From Wenyingzhuangia heitensis (GTDB lineage: Bacteria > Bacteroidota > Bacteroidia > Flavobacteriales > Flavobacteriaceae), in NCBI RefSeq assembly GCF_011762155.1, contig NZ_JAASQL010000001.1, forward strand, positions 1,488,001 to 1,552,000: a stretch of 64,000 nucleotides of DNA, read 5' to 3'. The translations under genes and the position numbers were made by a program. Shown here piece by piece: positions 9,091 through 17,708 of the stretch (the stretch's first letter is position 1; each line of letters begins with the position of its first letter). The notes under the pieces are model-generated. The model had not been told where the DNA came from, did no database searches, and saw only the letters and a list, made by a program, of their open reading frames with translations.

Positions 9091-11046
9091 ATGGAAAGAA
9101 GAAAATTTTTAAGAAATGTAGCAGGGGTAGCCGTAGCATCTAGTGTGTTACCTTTAACAACTTCGTGCAAATCTTTAGAAGGTTCTGCAACAAGCTTAGG
9201 AGCAAGTGGAAATGGAGGAGATGAACAGTGGTATCAATTAGGAACAGGAAAAAAAGTTGCAAACCCAACACGTAAAAAGACAGAGGAGTATGATGTGGTA
9301 GTAGTTGGAGCTGGTATTGCCGGTATTTCTGCAGCAGTAGCTTCTGCAAGAAATGGAGCCAAAACGGTATTGATTAATGATAGACCTGTGTTGGGAGGAA
9401 ATGCTTCTAGCGAAATTCGTGTAACACTAAATGGAGTAAACCGTTTGTCTACAGGGTTGGCAGAACGTGAAACAGGTATTGTTGAAGAAATGATGTTAGA
9501 AAACCGTTTGTACAACCCGCAACAATCTTATCCTGTATGGGATCATATTGTGTACGATTATGTATCTAGAGAACCTAATTTAACCATCATGTTAAATACA
9601 CAGGCTATAGATGCAGAGACTAAAGGAAATAAAATTGTATCTGCTCGTTGTTGGCAATTAACTACAGAAACAGAATTTACCATTAAAGCACCTGTGTTTA
9701 TAGATTGTTCTGGTGACGGATTGATGGCTGCTAAAGCAGGAGCATTGTACAGAACAGGTCGTGAAGGAAAAGCAGAGTTTAATGAATCTTATGCACCAGC
9801 TGAACCAGATGGATGGCAAATGGGAGCTTCAATTTTATTGCAAGGTAGAGATTATGGTAGACCAATGCCTTATACTCCACCTGCATTTGCTAAAAAATAT
9901 GATGGAGACAATGCCAATCACGAAAGAAAAATCAATAATTATTTAGATGGTTATTGGTGGGTTGAGTTAGGGAGTGATCATGATATTATTGATGTGCAAG
10001 AAGACAATAGACATGATTTGATGGGGTATTTACATGGAGTTTGGGATTATATTAAAAATTCAGGAAAATTTCCAGATTCAGAAAATTATGCTTTAGACTG
10101 GGTAGGTTCTTTGCCAGGACGTAGAGAGTCTCGTCGTTTTATAGGTGATCATATGTTGTCTGAAACCGATTTAACTGGGCACAGACATTATGAAGATGCT
10201 ATTGGTTATGGAGGTTGGTCTTTAGATGAACACAATCCAGGTGGAATTCTAGATATTAAGGAAAGACCAAGTTTTTTTCATGAAAAATTTAAAACTGTTT
10301 ATCAAGTACCTTTTAGTTCTTTGTATTCTAAAAATATAGAAAACTTAATGTTTGCCGGACGTAATGCTAGTTTAACACACATTGCTTTGTCGTCTACAAG
10401 AATTCAGGGAACTTGTGCATTAATGGGGCAGGCTGTAGGTACCGCAGCAACTATTTGTGCAAGTAAAGGAATTACACCAAGAGAGGTAAAGCAAAAATAC
10501 ATCAAACAATTGCAAGAAATGTTAATGCGAGATGATGTATATATTCCTAAAGTTGCCGCTAACGACCCTAAAGATTTGGCTAAAAAAGCAAGTGCTGTTT
10601 TTGGTTCTTCAACCAAATCTGGAGCAGCTAAAAATGTAATTAACGGAATTTCTCGTGATATTGATGGGGAAATCAATCACTGGCAGTCTGAAGGTTTGCC
10701 AGCTACTTTTCAAATGGAGTGGGATACACCTATTCAACTGTCAAAAGTTGAGATTAAGTGTGACACCAATTTACACAAAAACATCACCATGCGTAAGCAA
10801 CCTTTGTCAGATTGGCAAAAGAAATCGTTTATAGAAACGGTTCCTCCAGAATTATTAAAAGAATTGGATTTAGAGGTTAGAGTAAATGGAGCTTGGGTAA
10901 AAGTTGGAGTAAAAGATAGAAATATAGCTCGTTTGATAAAATTTAATTTTGATGAAGTTAAAACATCAGCTATTAGAATTCGTTTAAAAGAAACTTACGG
11001 ACATCCTACTGCTAAATTGTTTGAAGTACGTGCGTACGAATCTTAA
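9091..11046 (+). CDS. Tat-exported FAD-dependent oxidoreductase with C-terminal discoidin-like domain
   Basis: 651 aa. The N-terminus MERRKFLRNVAGVAVA is a twin-arginine signal and is followed by a lipobox-like TTSC, so the protein is folded with its cofactor before export and possibly lipid-anchored. Dinucleotide-binding motif VVVGAGIAGISAA (G73, G75, G78). Further FAD-oxidoreductase (GIDA/FAD_oxidored type) landmarks: GGNASSEIR, IDCSGDGLMAAKAG, LMFAGRNAS, and GTCALMGQAVGTAA near the end of the flavin domain. Residues ~500-651 look like an F5/8-type carbohydrate-binding sandwich. Homologues occur in polysaccharide loci but the substrate is not established. The next gene encodes a putatively flavinylated protein that could be its electron partner (inference). 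Confidence 0.8.
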   Translation: MERRKFLRNVAGVAVASSVLPLTTSCKSLEGSATSLGASGNGGDEQWYQLGTGKKVANPTRKKTEEYDVVVVGAGIAGISAAVASARNGAKTVLINDRPVLGGNASSEIRVTLNGVNRLSTGLAERETGIVEEMMLENRLYNPQQSYPVWDHIVYDYVSREPNLTIMLNTQAIDAETKGNKIVSARCWQLTTETEFTIKAPVFIDCSGDGLMAAKAGALYRTGREGKAEFNESYAPAEPDGWQMGASILLQGRDYGRPMPYTPPAFAKKYDGDNANHERKINNYLDGYWWVELGSDHDIIDVQEDNRHDLMGYLHGVWDYIKNSGKFPDSENYALDWVGSLPGRRESRRFIGDHMLSETDLTGHRHYEDAIGYGGWSLDEHNPGGILDIKERPSFFHEKFKTVYQVPFSSLYSKNIENLMFAGRNASLTHIALSSTRIQGTCALMGQAVGTAATICASKGITPREVKQKYIKQLQEMLMRDDVYIPKVAANDPKDLAKKASAVFGSSTKSGAAKNVINGISRDIDGEINHWQSEGLPATFQMEWDTPIQLSKVEIKCDTNLHKNITMRKQPLSDWQKKSFIETVPPELLKELDLEVRVNGAWVKVGVKDRNIARLIKFNFDEVKTSAIRIRLKETYGHPTAKLFEVRAYES

Positions 11047-11185
11047 GAACAATTGGTTTAAAAAAGTACAATAAGTGTTGTTGTTGGTATATTCTATTTG
11101 ATAATTACCAACAGCAAACTTGTTTGTATCTAAAAATATTTCATCAATTTTGGTAGTTGACTTGAGTAAATCTAAAAACACAAAA

Positions 11186-12379
11186 ATGAATCAGAAGCAA
11201 TTCTCTTTTTTTAAAAATAAACAACCAAAAACAACAAGTTTTTGGGTTGTAAAGTTTGTAATGGGGCTTTTGTTTTTGGTTACTGTTTTTGGTTTGCAAT
11301 CAAGTACAACTCCTAACCCACAACAAAAAGTACACAATATAGAAGTGTTTCAGCCTGCTGTAGACAAAGTAAAGCCCATAAACTGTAAGTTAGTTGAAGA
11401 AACTTTACTAGACGGGACACAACGTTTTTATGTAGATGTAAATTCGGTAAACTGCGGAGAAAATATTTGTGAAGTTATTGTAGTTCGAGTTTTTTTTGAT
11501 GAATTAGGAAGGTATCAAAGAATAGATTTAGAGCCAGGAGATGAGTTGGAAAAAGCCAAAGGAAAACCATTTACTAAAGAAGATTATAGCAAACTAGAAG
11601 AAATTTTAAACAATAAAAACTCAGAATTAAAAGTAGTTTTTAAAGAAGACCTAGTAACTAGTGATGTTGTAGAAAGAGGGAATTCTGATATTGATGGAAT
11701 TTCAGGAGCAACCTCCTCTATCAGTCCATCAGAAACAGTAGAAGGTGCCGTATGGACTTGTTACACTCTGTGGCATTGGGCAAATGGAGATGTGGTAAAA
11801 AATATCCGAAAAATTAGAGCACACCAGCTAAAAAACACAGATTTGGTTACTGATTTTTTACAAAGAACAGATTTTGGATATCAACAATTTGCCATAGATT
11901 ATTTAACAGAAAGAAAAGTGTACGATTCTGTAACTGTTTCCGCGGTAAAACAAGAAGGAATACAAGGGGATTATCCTTTATTTAAAGAAGTGCTTTCTTA
12001 TGTAGAACAAAGTCCAGATACCACTTATTACAAAGTAATAAAAGATCTTTTTGAAAAAGGAAATTATAAAAAAAGAGTTGCTTGTTTAAACTCAGTGTCC
12101 TTTTTACAAAAACAACAAAACGCAAGTTTTTTTGATGAATTAAGTACTCAAATAAATACATTCTCTTATCAAGAAGTAGAAATGTTTTTAACCATCCTTC
12201 AACTTAACAGCTATAAGTCTACAGTCTTAAAAACAGAACTGATAAAATTGTTAAACAATTCTAATTTTCTAATTGCCCGAAGAGCCTACTGGTTTATAGG
12301 TAATAATCATTTAGAGTTATCGGAAAATCAACAAAAAAAAGTTTCAGGTTTTCAAAAAAAATACGAAAACAGATTATAA
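11186..12379 (+). CDS. Membrane-anchored protein with ApbE-type flavinylation (FMN-binding) motif and helical repeats
   Basis: 397 aa from the ATG at 11186, chosen over an upstream start at 11120 because it places one transmembrane helix (FWVVKFVMGLLFLVTVFGL) near the N-terminus. Residues ~55-185 resemble an FMN-binding domain and end in DIDGISGATSSIS. The SGAT block with Thr176 fits the Dxx(S/T)GAT(S/T) pattern to which ApbE links FMN covalently. The C-terminal half (~200-397) is mainly helical and HEAT-repeat-like. It lies after the FAD oxidoreductase and 15 bp before GH110, suggesting an extracytoplasmic electron carrier for the oxidoreductase. The flavinylation motif is seen; the electron-transfer role is inferred. 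No ApbE gene is visible here. Confidence 0.6.
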   Translation: MNQKQFSFFKNKQPKTTSFWVVKFVMGLLFLVTVFGLQSSTTPNPQQKVHNIEVFQPAVDKVKPINCKLVEETLLDGTQRFYVDVNSVNCGENICEVIVVRVFFDELGRYQRIDLEPGDELEKAKGKPFTKEDYSKLEEILNNKNSELKVVFKEDLVTSDVVERGNSDIDGISGATSSISPSETVEGAVWTCYTLWHWANGDVVKNIRKIRAHQLKNTDLVTDFLQRTDFGYQQFAIDYLTERKVYDSVTVSAVKQEGIQGDYPLFKEVLSYVEQSPDTTYYKVIKDLFEKGNYKKRVACLNSVSFLQKQQNASFFDELSTQINTFSYQEVEMFLTILQLNSYKSTVLKTELIKLLNNSNFLIARRAYWFIGNNHLELSENQQKKVSGFQKKYENRL

Positions 12380-12394
12380 TAAAATAAAGAAATA

Positions 12395-14221
12395 ATGAAG
12401 TCAGAAAATAAAATATTAAAAGTGTTTTTATGCTTGTTAATTGTCTTATCAACACGTGTAAATGCAAAAGAAATCATCAACATAAAACCAACAAATGGTG
12501 ATGTGACTACTCTTGTTAGAAATGCCATAGAGAACACTAAAGACAAAGATATAAAGTTGGTGTTTGAAAAAGGAACTTATCAGTTTTTGCCTGATTATGC
12601 CAAAGAGCAATTCTCTTTTGTTACCAATCACGGAAATGGGTTAAAGAAAATAATTTTCTTATTTCAAGATTTAAATTCTGTAGAAATAGAAGGAAACGGA
12701 TCGGAGTTTATTTTTCATGGACACACAGCACCGTTTCAGTTTTTAAATTGTAACCATATATCTGTTAAAAATATTACGATAGATTGGGATGTGCCTTTTA
12801 GTTTTCAGGGAGATGTAACGGCTACAAATTCAGAAGAAAAGTGGATAGAAATAAAACCTTATACCAAAGGGTATTCTTGGAAATTACAAAGAGGAAGAAT
12901 TTATTTCCCTAACATAGATAATTTTCATTTTGCATCTTTAGGAAGTACATTAACGTTTGATAAAGACACAAAACAAGTAGCTTACGGAGCTTTAGATTTT
13001 AGTTTACGTCCTAGTAAGGTAGAAAAAAGACCCAACGGGATTTTACGTATTTACGATGAGCATATTAGAAAATATCCAGAAGTTGGAGTGGTTATCCATT
13101 CTAAAGGACCACATGAAGAAAACAGATATGCACCTGCATTCCAAACCAAAAACTCTAGCAATGCTGTTTTTGACAATGTAACTATTCACCACGCATTAGG
13201 AATGGGATTTTTGTTTGAGAGAACTGATGGTATTCAAATCTTGAATTCTGGAATTTACATCAAAGAAGGATCAGATAGAGCTATTTCTACCATTGCAGAT
13301 GCAACTCATTTTGCCAATTGTAAAGGAGGTGTATTGATAGAAAATTGTCGTTTTGAAGGAATGTTAGATGACGGAACCAATGTACATGGAACGTATGTAG
13401 AGGTAAATAAAATCATCAATAAAAATACGGTAAGAGTGTTGTTAAAACATTTTGAACAAACAGGTTTTGAATTTGCAGGTAAAGGAGATGAGGTTTGGTT
13501 TATAAAAACTCCAAACCCAGATAGAGGAGAAGTTGCTGTGGTGTCTAATGTGAAATATGTAAATGAGTATTATTCTGATATTACTTTTTCAAAAGAAGTA
13601 CCATCAGACTTAAAAACGGGAGATATTTTAGAAAATAAAACGTGGAACCCTGTGTTTACCATGAGAGGTTGTACGATTAGAGATCATAGAGCAAGAAATA
13701 TCATCATTAAAACACCTTTAAAAATAATTATAGAAGACAATGATTTATCCTCTATGATGTCGTCTATTATGTTAAGAGGAGAAAGCTATTTTTGGTATGA
13801 ATCTGGAAGTGTAGAAGATGTGGTAATTCGTAACAATCGTTTTAAGCATGTAGCTTATGGTGGAGCCTCAGAACACGCAGTATTAAAGGTTTCTCCTAGA
13901 TTAGGAAAAACATTCAATCAATCTGCTTTGTATGATAGAAACATTGTGTTTGAAAACAATACCATTGAAACTTTTGATAATAGAATTATCTGGGCAGACA
14001 GGCTAGATGGATTGATTGTAAAAGGAAACACCATCAAACAAACAACTACAGAAAAACCTCAATTTCCAAATGCTCCGTTATTTGAGTTGATAAACTGTAA
14101 CAATGTAGAAATTACTAAGAACAGGTACGAAGGAAATGTAACCAATTACTTTAAAGTAGATAAAACATCTGCCAAAACCTTAAAAGTAAAACGCAACAAA
14201 GGTTTTAAGTACAAAAAATAA
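12395..14221 (+). CDS. GH110-like exo-alpha-1,3-galactosidase, parallel beta-helix
   Basis: 608 aa with signal peptide (ends VNA). Right-handed beta-helix repeats dominate: VEIEGNGSEFIFHG, ISVKNITIDWDVPF, AVFDNVTIHHALG, VLIENCRFEG, IIIEDNDLSS, VVIRNNRFKH. The GH110 signature region is ISTIADATHFANCKG then MLDDGTNVHGTY, in which the D325-D326 pair corresponds to the acidic active-site pair of this inverting family. GH110 enzymes remove terminal alpha-1,3-galactose, including from blood group B and, in a marine Pseudoalteromonas, from lambda-carrageenan fragments. Here it would act on the alpha-1,3-linked galactose of carrageenan oligosaccharides. It is the last gene before a terminator and has a paralogue at 17709. 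Confidence 0.8.
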   Translation: MKSENKILKVFLCLLIVLSTRVNAKEIINIKPTNGDVTTLVRNAIENTKDKDIKLVFEKGTYQFLPDYAKEQFSFVTNHGNGLKKIIFLFQDLNSVEIEGNGSEFIFHGHTAPFQFLNCNHISVKNITIDWDVPFSFQGDVTATNSEEKWIEIKPYTKGYSWKLQRGRIYFPNIDNFHFASLGSTLTFDKDTKQVAYGALDFSLRPSKVEKRPNGILRIYDEHIRKYPEVGVVIHSKGPHEENRYAPAFQTKNSSNAVFDNVTIHHALGMGFLFERTDGIQILNSGIYIKEGSDRAISTIADATHFANCKGGVLIENCRFEGMLDDGTNVHGTYVEVNKIINKNTVRVLLKHFEQTGFEFAGKGDEVWFIKTPNPDRGEVAVVSNVKYVNEYYSDITFSKEVPSDLKTGDILENKTWNPVFTMRGCTIRDHRARNIIIKTPLKIIIEDNDLSSMMSSIMLRGESYFWYESGSVEDVVIRNNRFKHVAYGGASEHAVLKVSPRLGKTFNQSALYDRNIVFENNTIETFDNRIIWADRLDGLIVKGNTIKQTTTEKPQFPNAPLFELINCNNVEITKNRYEGNVTNYFKVDKTSAKTLKVKRNKGFKYKK

Positions 14222-14241
14222 GAGGATATTAACGTTTACAA

Positions 14242-14273
14242 AAGAAGCACAATCTATTCAGATTGTGCTTCTT
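14242..14273 (+). terminator. Rho-independent terminator after GH110
   Basis: Stem AAGAAGCACAATC / GATTGTGCTTCTT with a 6-nt loop, then a short T-rich stretch. Confidence 0.75.
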
Positions 14274-14339
14274 AGTTTATATAAGGTGCCCAACTGTTTA
14301 TAACTAACAAGTGTGTTTTTTATAACTTAAAGGAGCTCA

Positions 14340-14347
14340 TAAATTTG
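14340..14347 (+). promoter_or_regulatory. Candidate Bacteroidota -7 box (TAAATTTG)
   Basis: TAnnTTTG match 28 bp before the ATG at 14375 and downstream of the terminator ending at 14273, where a new transcript is expected. The -33 region is T-rich (GTGTGTTTTTT) but lacks a clean TTG. Confidence 0.35.
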
Positions 14348-14374
14348 TAGTCGATTAATATAAAGAATTAAAAA

Positions 14375-16642
14375 ATGAAAAAAATATTTTTAGGATGTCT
14401 TTTGTTGTTGAGCTTTCAGTTTCAAGCGCAGACTTTAGAAAAGCAAGCAAAGGAAAAAATTAAGGATTTAGAAAAGTTAATAAAAAAAGCAGAGAAAAAA
14501 GATATTGATGTTTTAAAAGAAAAAACATCAGTACGAACTGCAGAAGTATTTTTAAAATATGCCAACTGGGACGAGAAAAATATAGAAGCCAATACAAAGG
14601 CTTTTAAGTTGGTTAGAAAGTATAAAGATAATGCTGTAAAAATGGCCAAAGAATTAGCAGATTTTGAACGTAAAGACGTGAACAAAATGCTAGACAAAGC
14701 TATAGAAGAAATTACGTTGGTTACTAAAGGGAAAATTGAAAGACAAACAAGCCCTAATGTAGATTGGAAAAAAGTTTCTGTAGATGGAGATCAGTTAACT
14801 TATAAAAATAAGCCCGTGTTTTTAACAGATTACACTTGGAAACCCAACGTTTCAGAACTGAATGAATACTATGGAAATCAGGATGGTTTTTTTATTACAC
14901 CTTCTTATGTTGCTAAAGAAGACGGAACTATACATCCCTCTAAAATGAAAGAATTGGAAAACAAACCAGACGGTTCTTTAGGTTTTATTTTTTTAAACCA
15001 TAAATCGATTCCTAAATGGGCACCTGCCAAGTATGGAGATAACTTTAAAATGAGAGAAGATACCTATACGGCTTATGATATTGATAATCCTGGGGCTAGA
15101 GAAATTCAAACAAAATTATTAGGAGCTGTTGTACCGCATATGGCAGGAAAAAAGTTTTCAGAATTAGGATATATGTTGTGTAACGAGCCTCACTTTTTTA
15201 CGCAAAAAACAGGAAAAAAAGTTGCTTGGGCATCAGGAGGAGTTTCTCAGTTTACCATTGATAAATTTAAAGTTTGGTTAGAGCAAAAACATACAAATAT
15301 AAAAGCATTAAATACTTTATGGGGAACCAATTTTAAGAATTTTGATGCCGTTACTATTGAGTTACCTATAGACACCAGTTTAAGAGGTACTCCAATGTGG
15401 TACGATTGGTCTTTCTTTAATATGTATAGAGTTACAGCATGGTATCAGTTTTTAAAAGAAGAAATTCAGAAACATGATAAAGAAGCCAAAGTACATTTAA
15501 AAATTATGCCCAATTTGTGGACAGACAACAAAAGAGTTCACGGAATTGATTTAGAGGCTTTAACAGATATGAGTGGTATTATTGGAAATGATTCTGGAGC
15601 CATTAACAACCATATGTGGGGTAAGAAAGAGGAATGGGAAGATCATTATGCTTTTGATTGGAGAGAGTTGTGTATGGGATTTGATTTTATGAAATCTGTA
15701 AGTCCAAACAAGGTGAATTATAATACAGAATTACACTATTTGTCTACAGTAAAATCTAGAGATTTATACCAAGATCCAGCATATGCAAGAGCTACCTTTT
15801 GGTTGGCACATATTTATGGAATGACAGCAAGTCAAATTTGGTATTGGCCAAGAGAGGCAGATGGTGCTATTTCTAGAAAAGCTCAAAACGACAAAGGATA
15901 TGCAGGATCTAACAATCAGCAACCAAGAGTAACCAATGAGGTGTCTATGACAATGATTGATTTGAATGCAAATTCAGAAGAAATTATGGCTATGCAAAGA
16001 CAAAGAAAATCGTTAAGAGTTTTTTATTCTAAAACATCTGCAATTAACAAAAACAAGCACATGGATGATGTGTTTGAATTGTACGAAGGATTGCATTTTA
16101 ACGGAGTTTCTATAGGTTTTGCAACTAAAGATATTATCAAGAAAAAAGACAACAATTCTTGGGATGCTATTTTAGTCTCTAAAACAGAGTTTGTAAAAGA
16201 AGATGAGGTAAAGGCATTACAAACTTATCTAAATAACGGAGGAACTGTTTTTGTTGATAAAATTAGTTTGCAAAAAAACGAATATGGTCAACCTATTCAA
16301 ACCCAATTAAAAGCCACTAAAGGAAAATTAGTTGTTTTAAATTCTACCAAAGAAATAGAACATAAAGCAATGGAGTTTTTAGAGCATAAAAATTTATTGC
16401 CAGAAGTAGTTGTAGAAGAAACAAATAGTTTTGGTACTAAAGGTTGTGTGTGGAGAGTAGTAAAAAACAAAAAAGGAAATCACGTGTTAAGTGTTGTAAA
16501 TGTTGGTAAGTCTGAAGCAACTTTGAACGTTTCCGTAAAAGGAAAAAAACAGATCAAGTGTAAAGATATCATCAAAGGAATAGAGGTAAGTACCACACCA
16601 GTACTAAAACCTTATGAAGTTTATTTTGTAGAAATAGAGTAA
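14375..16642 (+). CDS. GH42-like clan GH-A glycoside hydrolase with N-terminal helical domain
   Basis: 755 aa, signal peptide ending FQAQ. Residues ~20-125 are lysine-rich and helical (EKIKDLEKLIKKAEKK), an unusual leader for a glycosidase. A TIM barrel follows: the GYMLCNEPHFF strand gives the acid/base candidate E271, and NYNTELHYLS gives the nucleophile candidate E452. Residues ~540-690 resemble the glutamine-amidotransferase-like trimerisation domain of GH42 (AILVSKTEFV, LQTYLNNGGTVFVDK). A small beta domain ends the protein. The likely reaction is hydrolysis of beta-galactosidic links in galactan oligosaccharides; GH42-related proteins occur in other carrageenan loci. It could belong to a newer GH42-derived family. 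It sits alone between two terminators and is paralogous to 39236-41566. Confidence 0.65.
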   Translation: MKKIFLGCLLLLSFQFQAQTLEKQAKEKIKDLEKLIKKAEKKDIDVLKEKTSVRTAEVFLKYANWDEKNIEANTKAFKLVRKYKDNAVKMAKELADFERKDVNKMLDKAIEEITLVTKGKIERQTSPNVDWKKVSVDGDQLTYKNKPVFLTDYTWKPNVSELNEYYGNQDGFFITPSYVAKEDGTIHPSKMKELENKPDGSLGFIFLNHKSIPKWAPAKYGDNFKMREDTYTAYDIDNPGAREIQTKLLGAVVPHMAGKKFSELGYMLCNEPHFFTQKTGKKVAWASGGVSQFTIDKFKVWLEQKHTNIKALNTLWGTNFKNFDAVTIELPIDTSLRGTPMWYDWSFFNMYRVTAWYQFLKEEIQKHDKEAKVHLKIMPNLWTDNKRVHGIDLEALTDMSGIIGNDSGAINNHMWGKKEEWEDHYAFDWRELCMGFDFMKSVSPNKVNYNTELHYLSTVKSRDLYQDPAYARATFWLAHIYGMTASQIWYWPREADGAISRKAQNDKGYAGSNNQQPRVTNEVSMTMIDLNANSEEIMAMQRQRKSLRVFYSKTSAINKNKHMDDVFELYEGLHFNGVSIGFATKDIIKKKDNNSWDAILVSKTEFVKEDEVKALQTYLNNGGTVFVDKISLQKNEYGQPIQTQLKATKGKLVVLNSTKEIEHKAMEFLEHKNLLPEVVVEETNSFGTKGCVWRVVKNKKGNHVLSVVNVGKSEATLNVSVKGKKQIKCKDIIKGIEVSTTPVLKPYEVYFVEIE

Positions 16643-16669
16643 AAAGATATAAGTGTACTATAATTAATT

Positions 16670-16698
16670 AAAAGCCTCTGTGTGAACAGAGGCTTTTT
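16670..16698 (+). terminator. Rho-independent terminator after GH42-like gene
   Basis: Stem AAAAGCCTCTG / CAGAGGCTTTTT around a 6-nt loop, ending in T5. Confidence 0.85.
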
Positions 16699-16793
16699 GT
16701 GTGTAAATATACGCTAAGCAACTTTTTTTAAATTTTAGCAGACAGATATTTGATGAAATTAAGCGTATTTCACACTCTATCAAAAAAAGGAAA

Positions 16794-17684
16794 ATGCAGA
16801 CTAAAACTAAATTTATAGGATTCTTTTTATTGTTGTTTATCTTGTTTGGATATGCTCAAAAAAACACTGTTAAAGTAATTCTATTAGCAGGACAGTCTAA
16901 CATACAAGGACATGGAGATTATGATTTGTTAGAGGATTCTGTAAAACAAAGAATTCAGAAAATAGCCCATAGGGTTTATTTAAGTACCTCAGATAATTCT
17001 AAAATTGAACCCAAACCATTGTCTTATTATACGCAAAATGATCGTAGAGGAAAGTATAATTTTCAACATCATTTTGGTCCAGAGATTTTTGTTGGATTAA
17101 CCATGGCAGAAGCTTACCCAAATCAACAATTTTTATTGATCAAAAAAGCAGTAGGGGGTACTTCTTTACACGGAGCTTGGAGTGCTAATTGGACTCAAGA
17201 AAAAGCAAATGTATCAGAAATTGGAGCAGAAAGAAAAGCCCTGCAACTATATAAAGCTCATTTAAAAAATATTGAAAGTAATTTGAATCGTTTAAAACAG
17301 GACGGAAAAAGTTATCAAATTATAGGTTTGGCTTGGATGCAAGGAGAGGCTGATACGAACTCCCAACTAAAAGCAAATAACTACCAACAAAATTTAGAAA
17401 ACCTAATTGCTGCTTACCGAGCAGAATTAGGAAAATTAGATTTTCCTTTTGTAATAGGTCAAATAAATGTGTTACCAAGAAAGTACAAACAAGGTCCAAC
17501 AATAGTCCGAAAAGCTATGGAAACCGTTGCGAATAAAGATACAAATGTAGCTCTTATAAAAACCTCTACAAATCCATCTTGGTTAGATTATCCAAAACAT
17601 TCAGATAACATACATTACAATACAGAGGGGCAGAAACGTTTAGGTACTGATTTTGGAAAAAGATTGATAGAATTTATAAAATAA
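16794..17684 (+). CDS. SASA-family carbohydrate acetylesterase
   Basis: 296 aa with signal peptide (ends YAQ). The catalytic serine lies in LLAGQSNIQGHG (S35), the GQSN block of sialate O-acetylesterase/CE6-like (DUF303) enzymes. GGTSLHGAW and GLAWMQGEAD are the usual middle blocks, and D271/H274 in HSDNIHYNTEG complete the triad. It would remove acetyl or other acyl groups from glycans in the periplasm. Acetyl substitution is not a classic feature of carrageenan, so the natural substrate is open. It begins a likely three-gene transcript with GH110 (24 bp on) and a sulfatase. Confidence 0.8.
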   Translation: MQTKTKFIGFFLLLFILFGYAQKNTVKVILLAGQSNIQGHGDYDLLEDSVKQRIQKIAHRVYLSTSDNSKIEPKPLSYYTQNDRRGKYNFQHHFGPEIFVGLTMAEAYPNQQFLLIKKAVGGTSLHGAWSANWTQEKANVSEIGAERKALQLYKAHLKNIESNLNRLKQDGKSYQIIGLAWMQGEADTNSQLKANNYQQNLENLIAAYRAELGKLDFPFVIGQINVLPRKYKQGPTIVRKAMETVANKDTNVALIKTSTNPSWLDYPKHSDNIHYNTEGQKRLGTDFGKRLIEFIK

Positions 17685-17708
17685 TAAAGAATTATATAAA
17701 ATAAGGAG

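Noticed and set aside
10404-10676. Minus-strand open frame inside the FAD oxidoreductase
   Set aside because: It lies wholly within a well-supported gene and its translation shows no domain or signal; antisense shadow.
11120-11185. Upstream start for the flavinylation-motif protein
   Set aside because: The extra 22 residues add nothing recognisable and the ATG at 11186 places the transmembrane helix properly.
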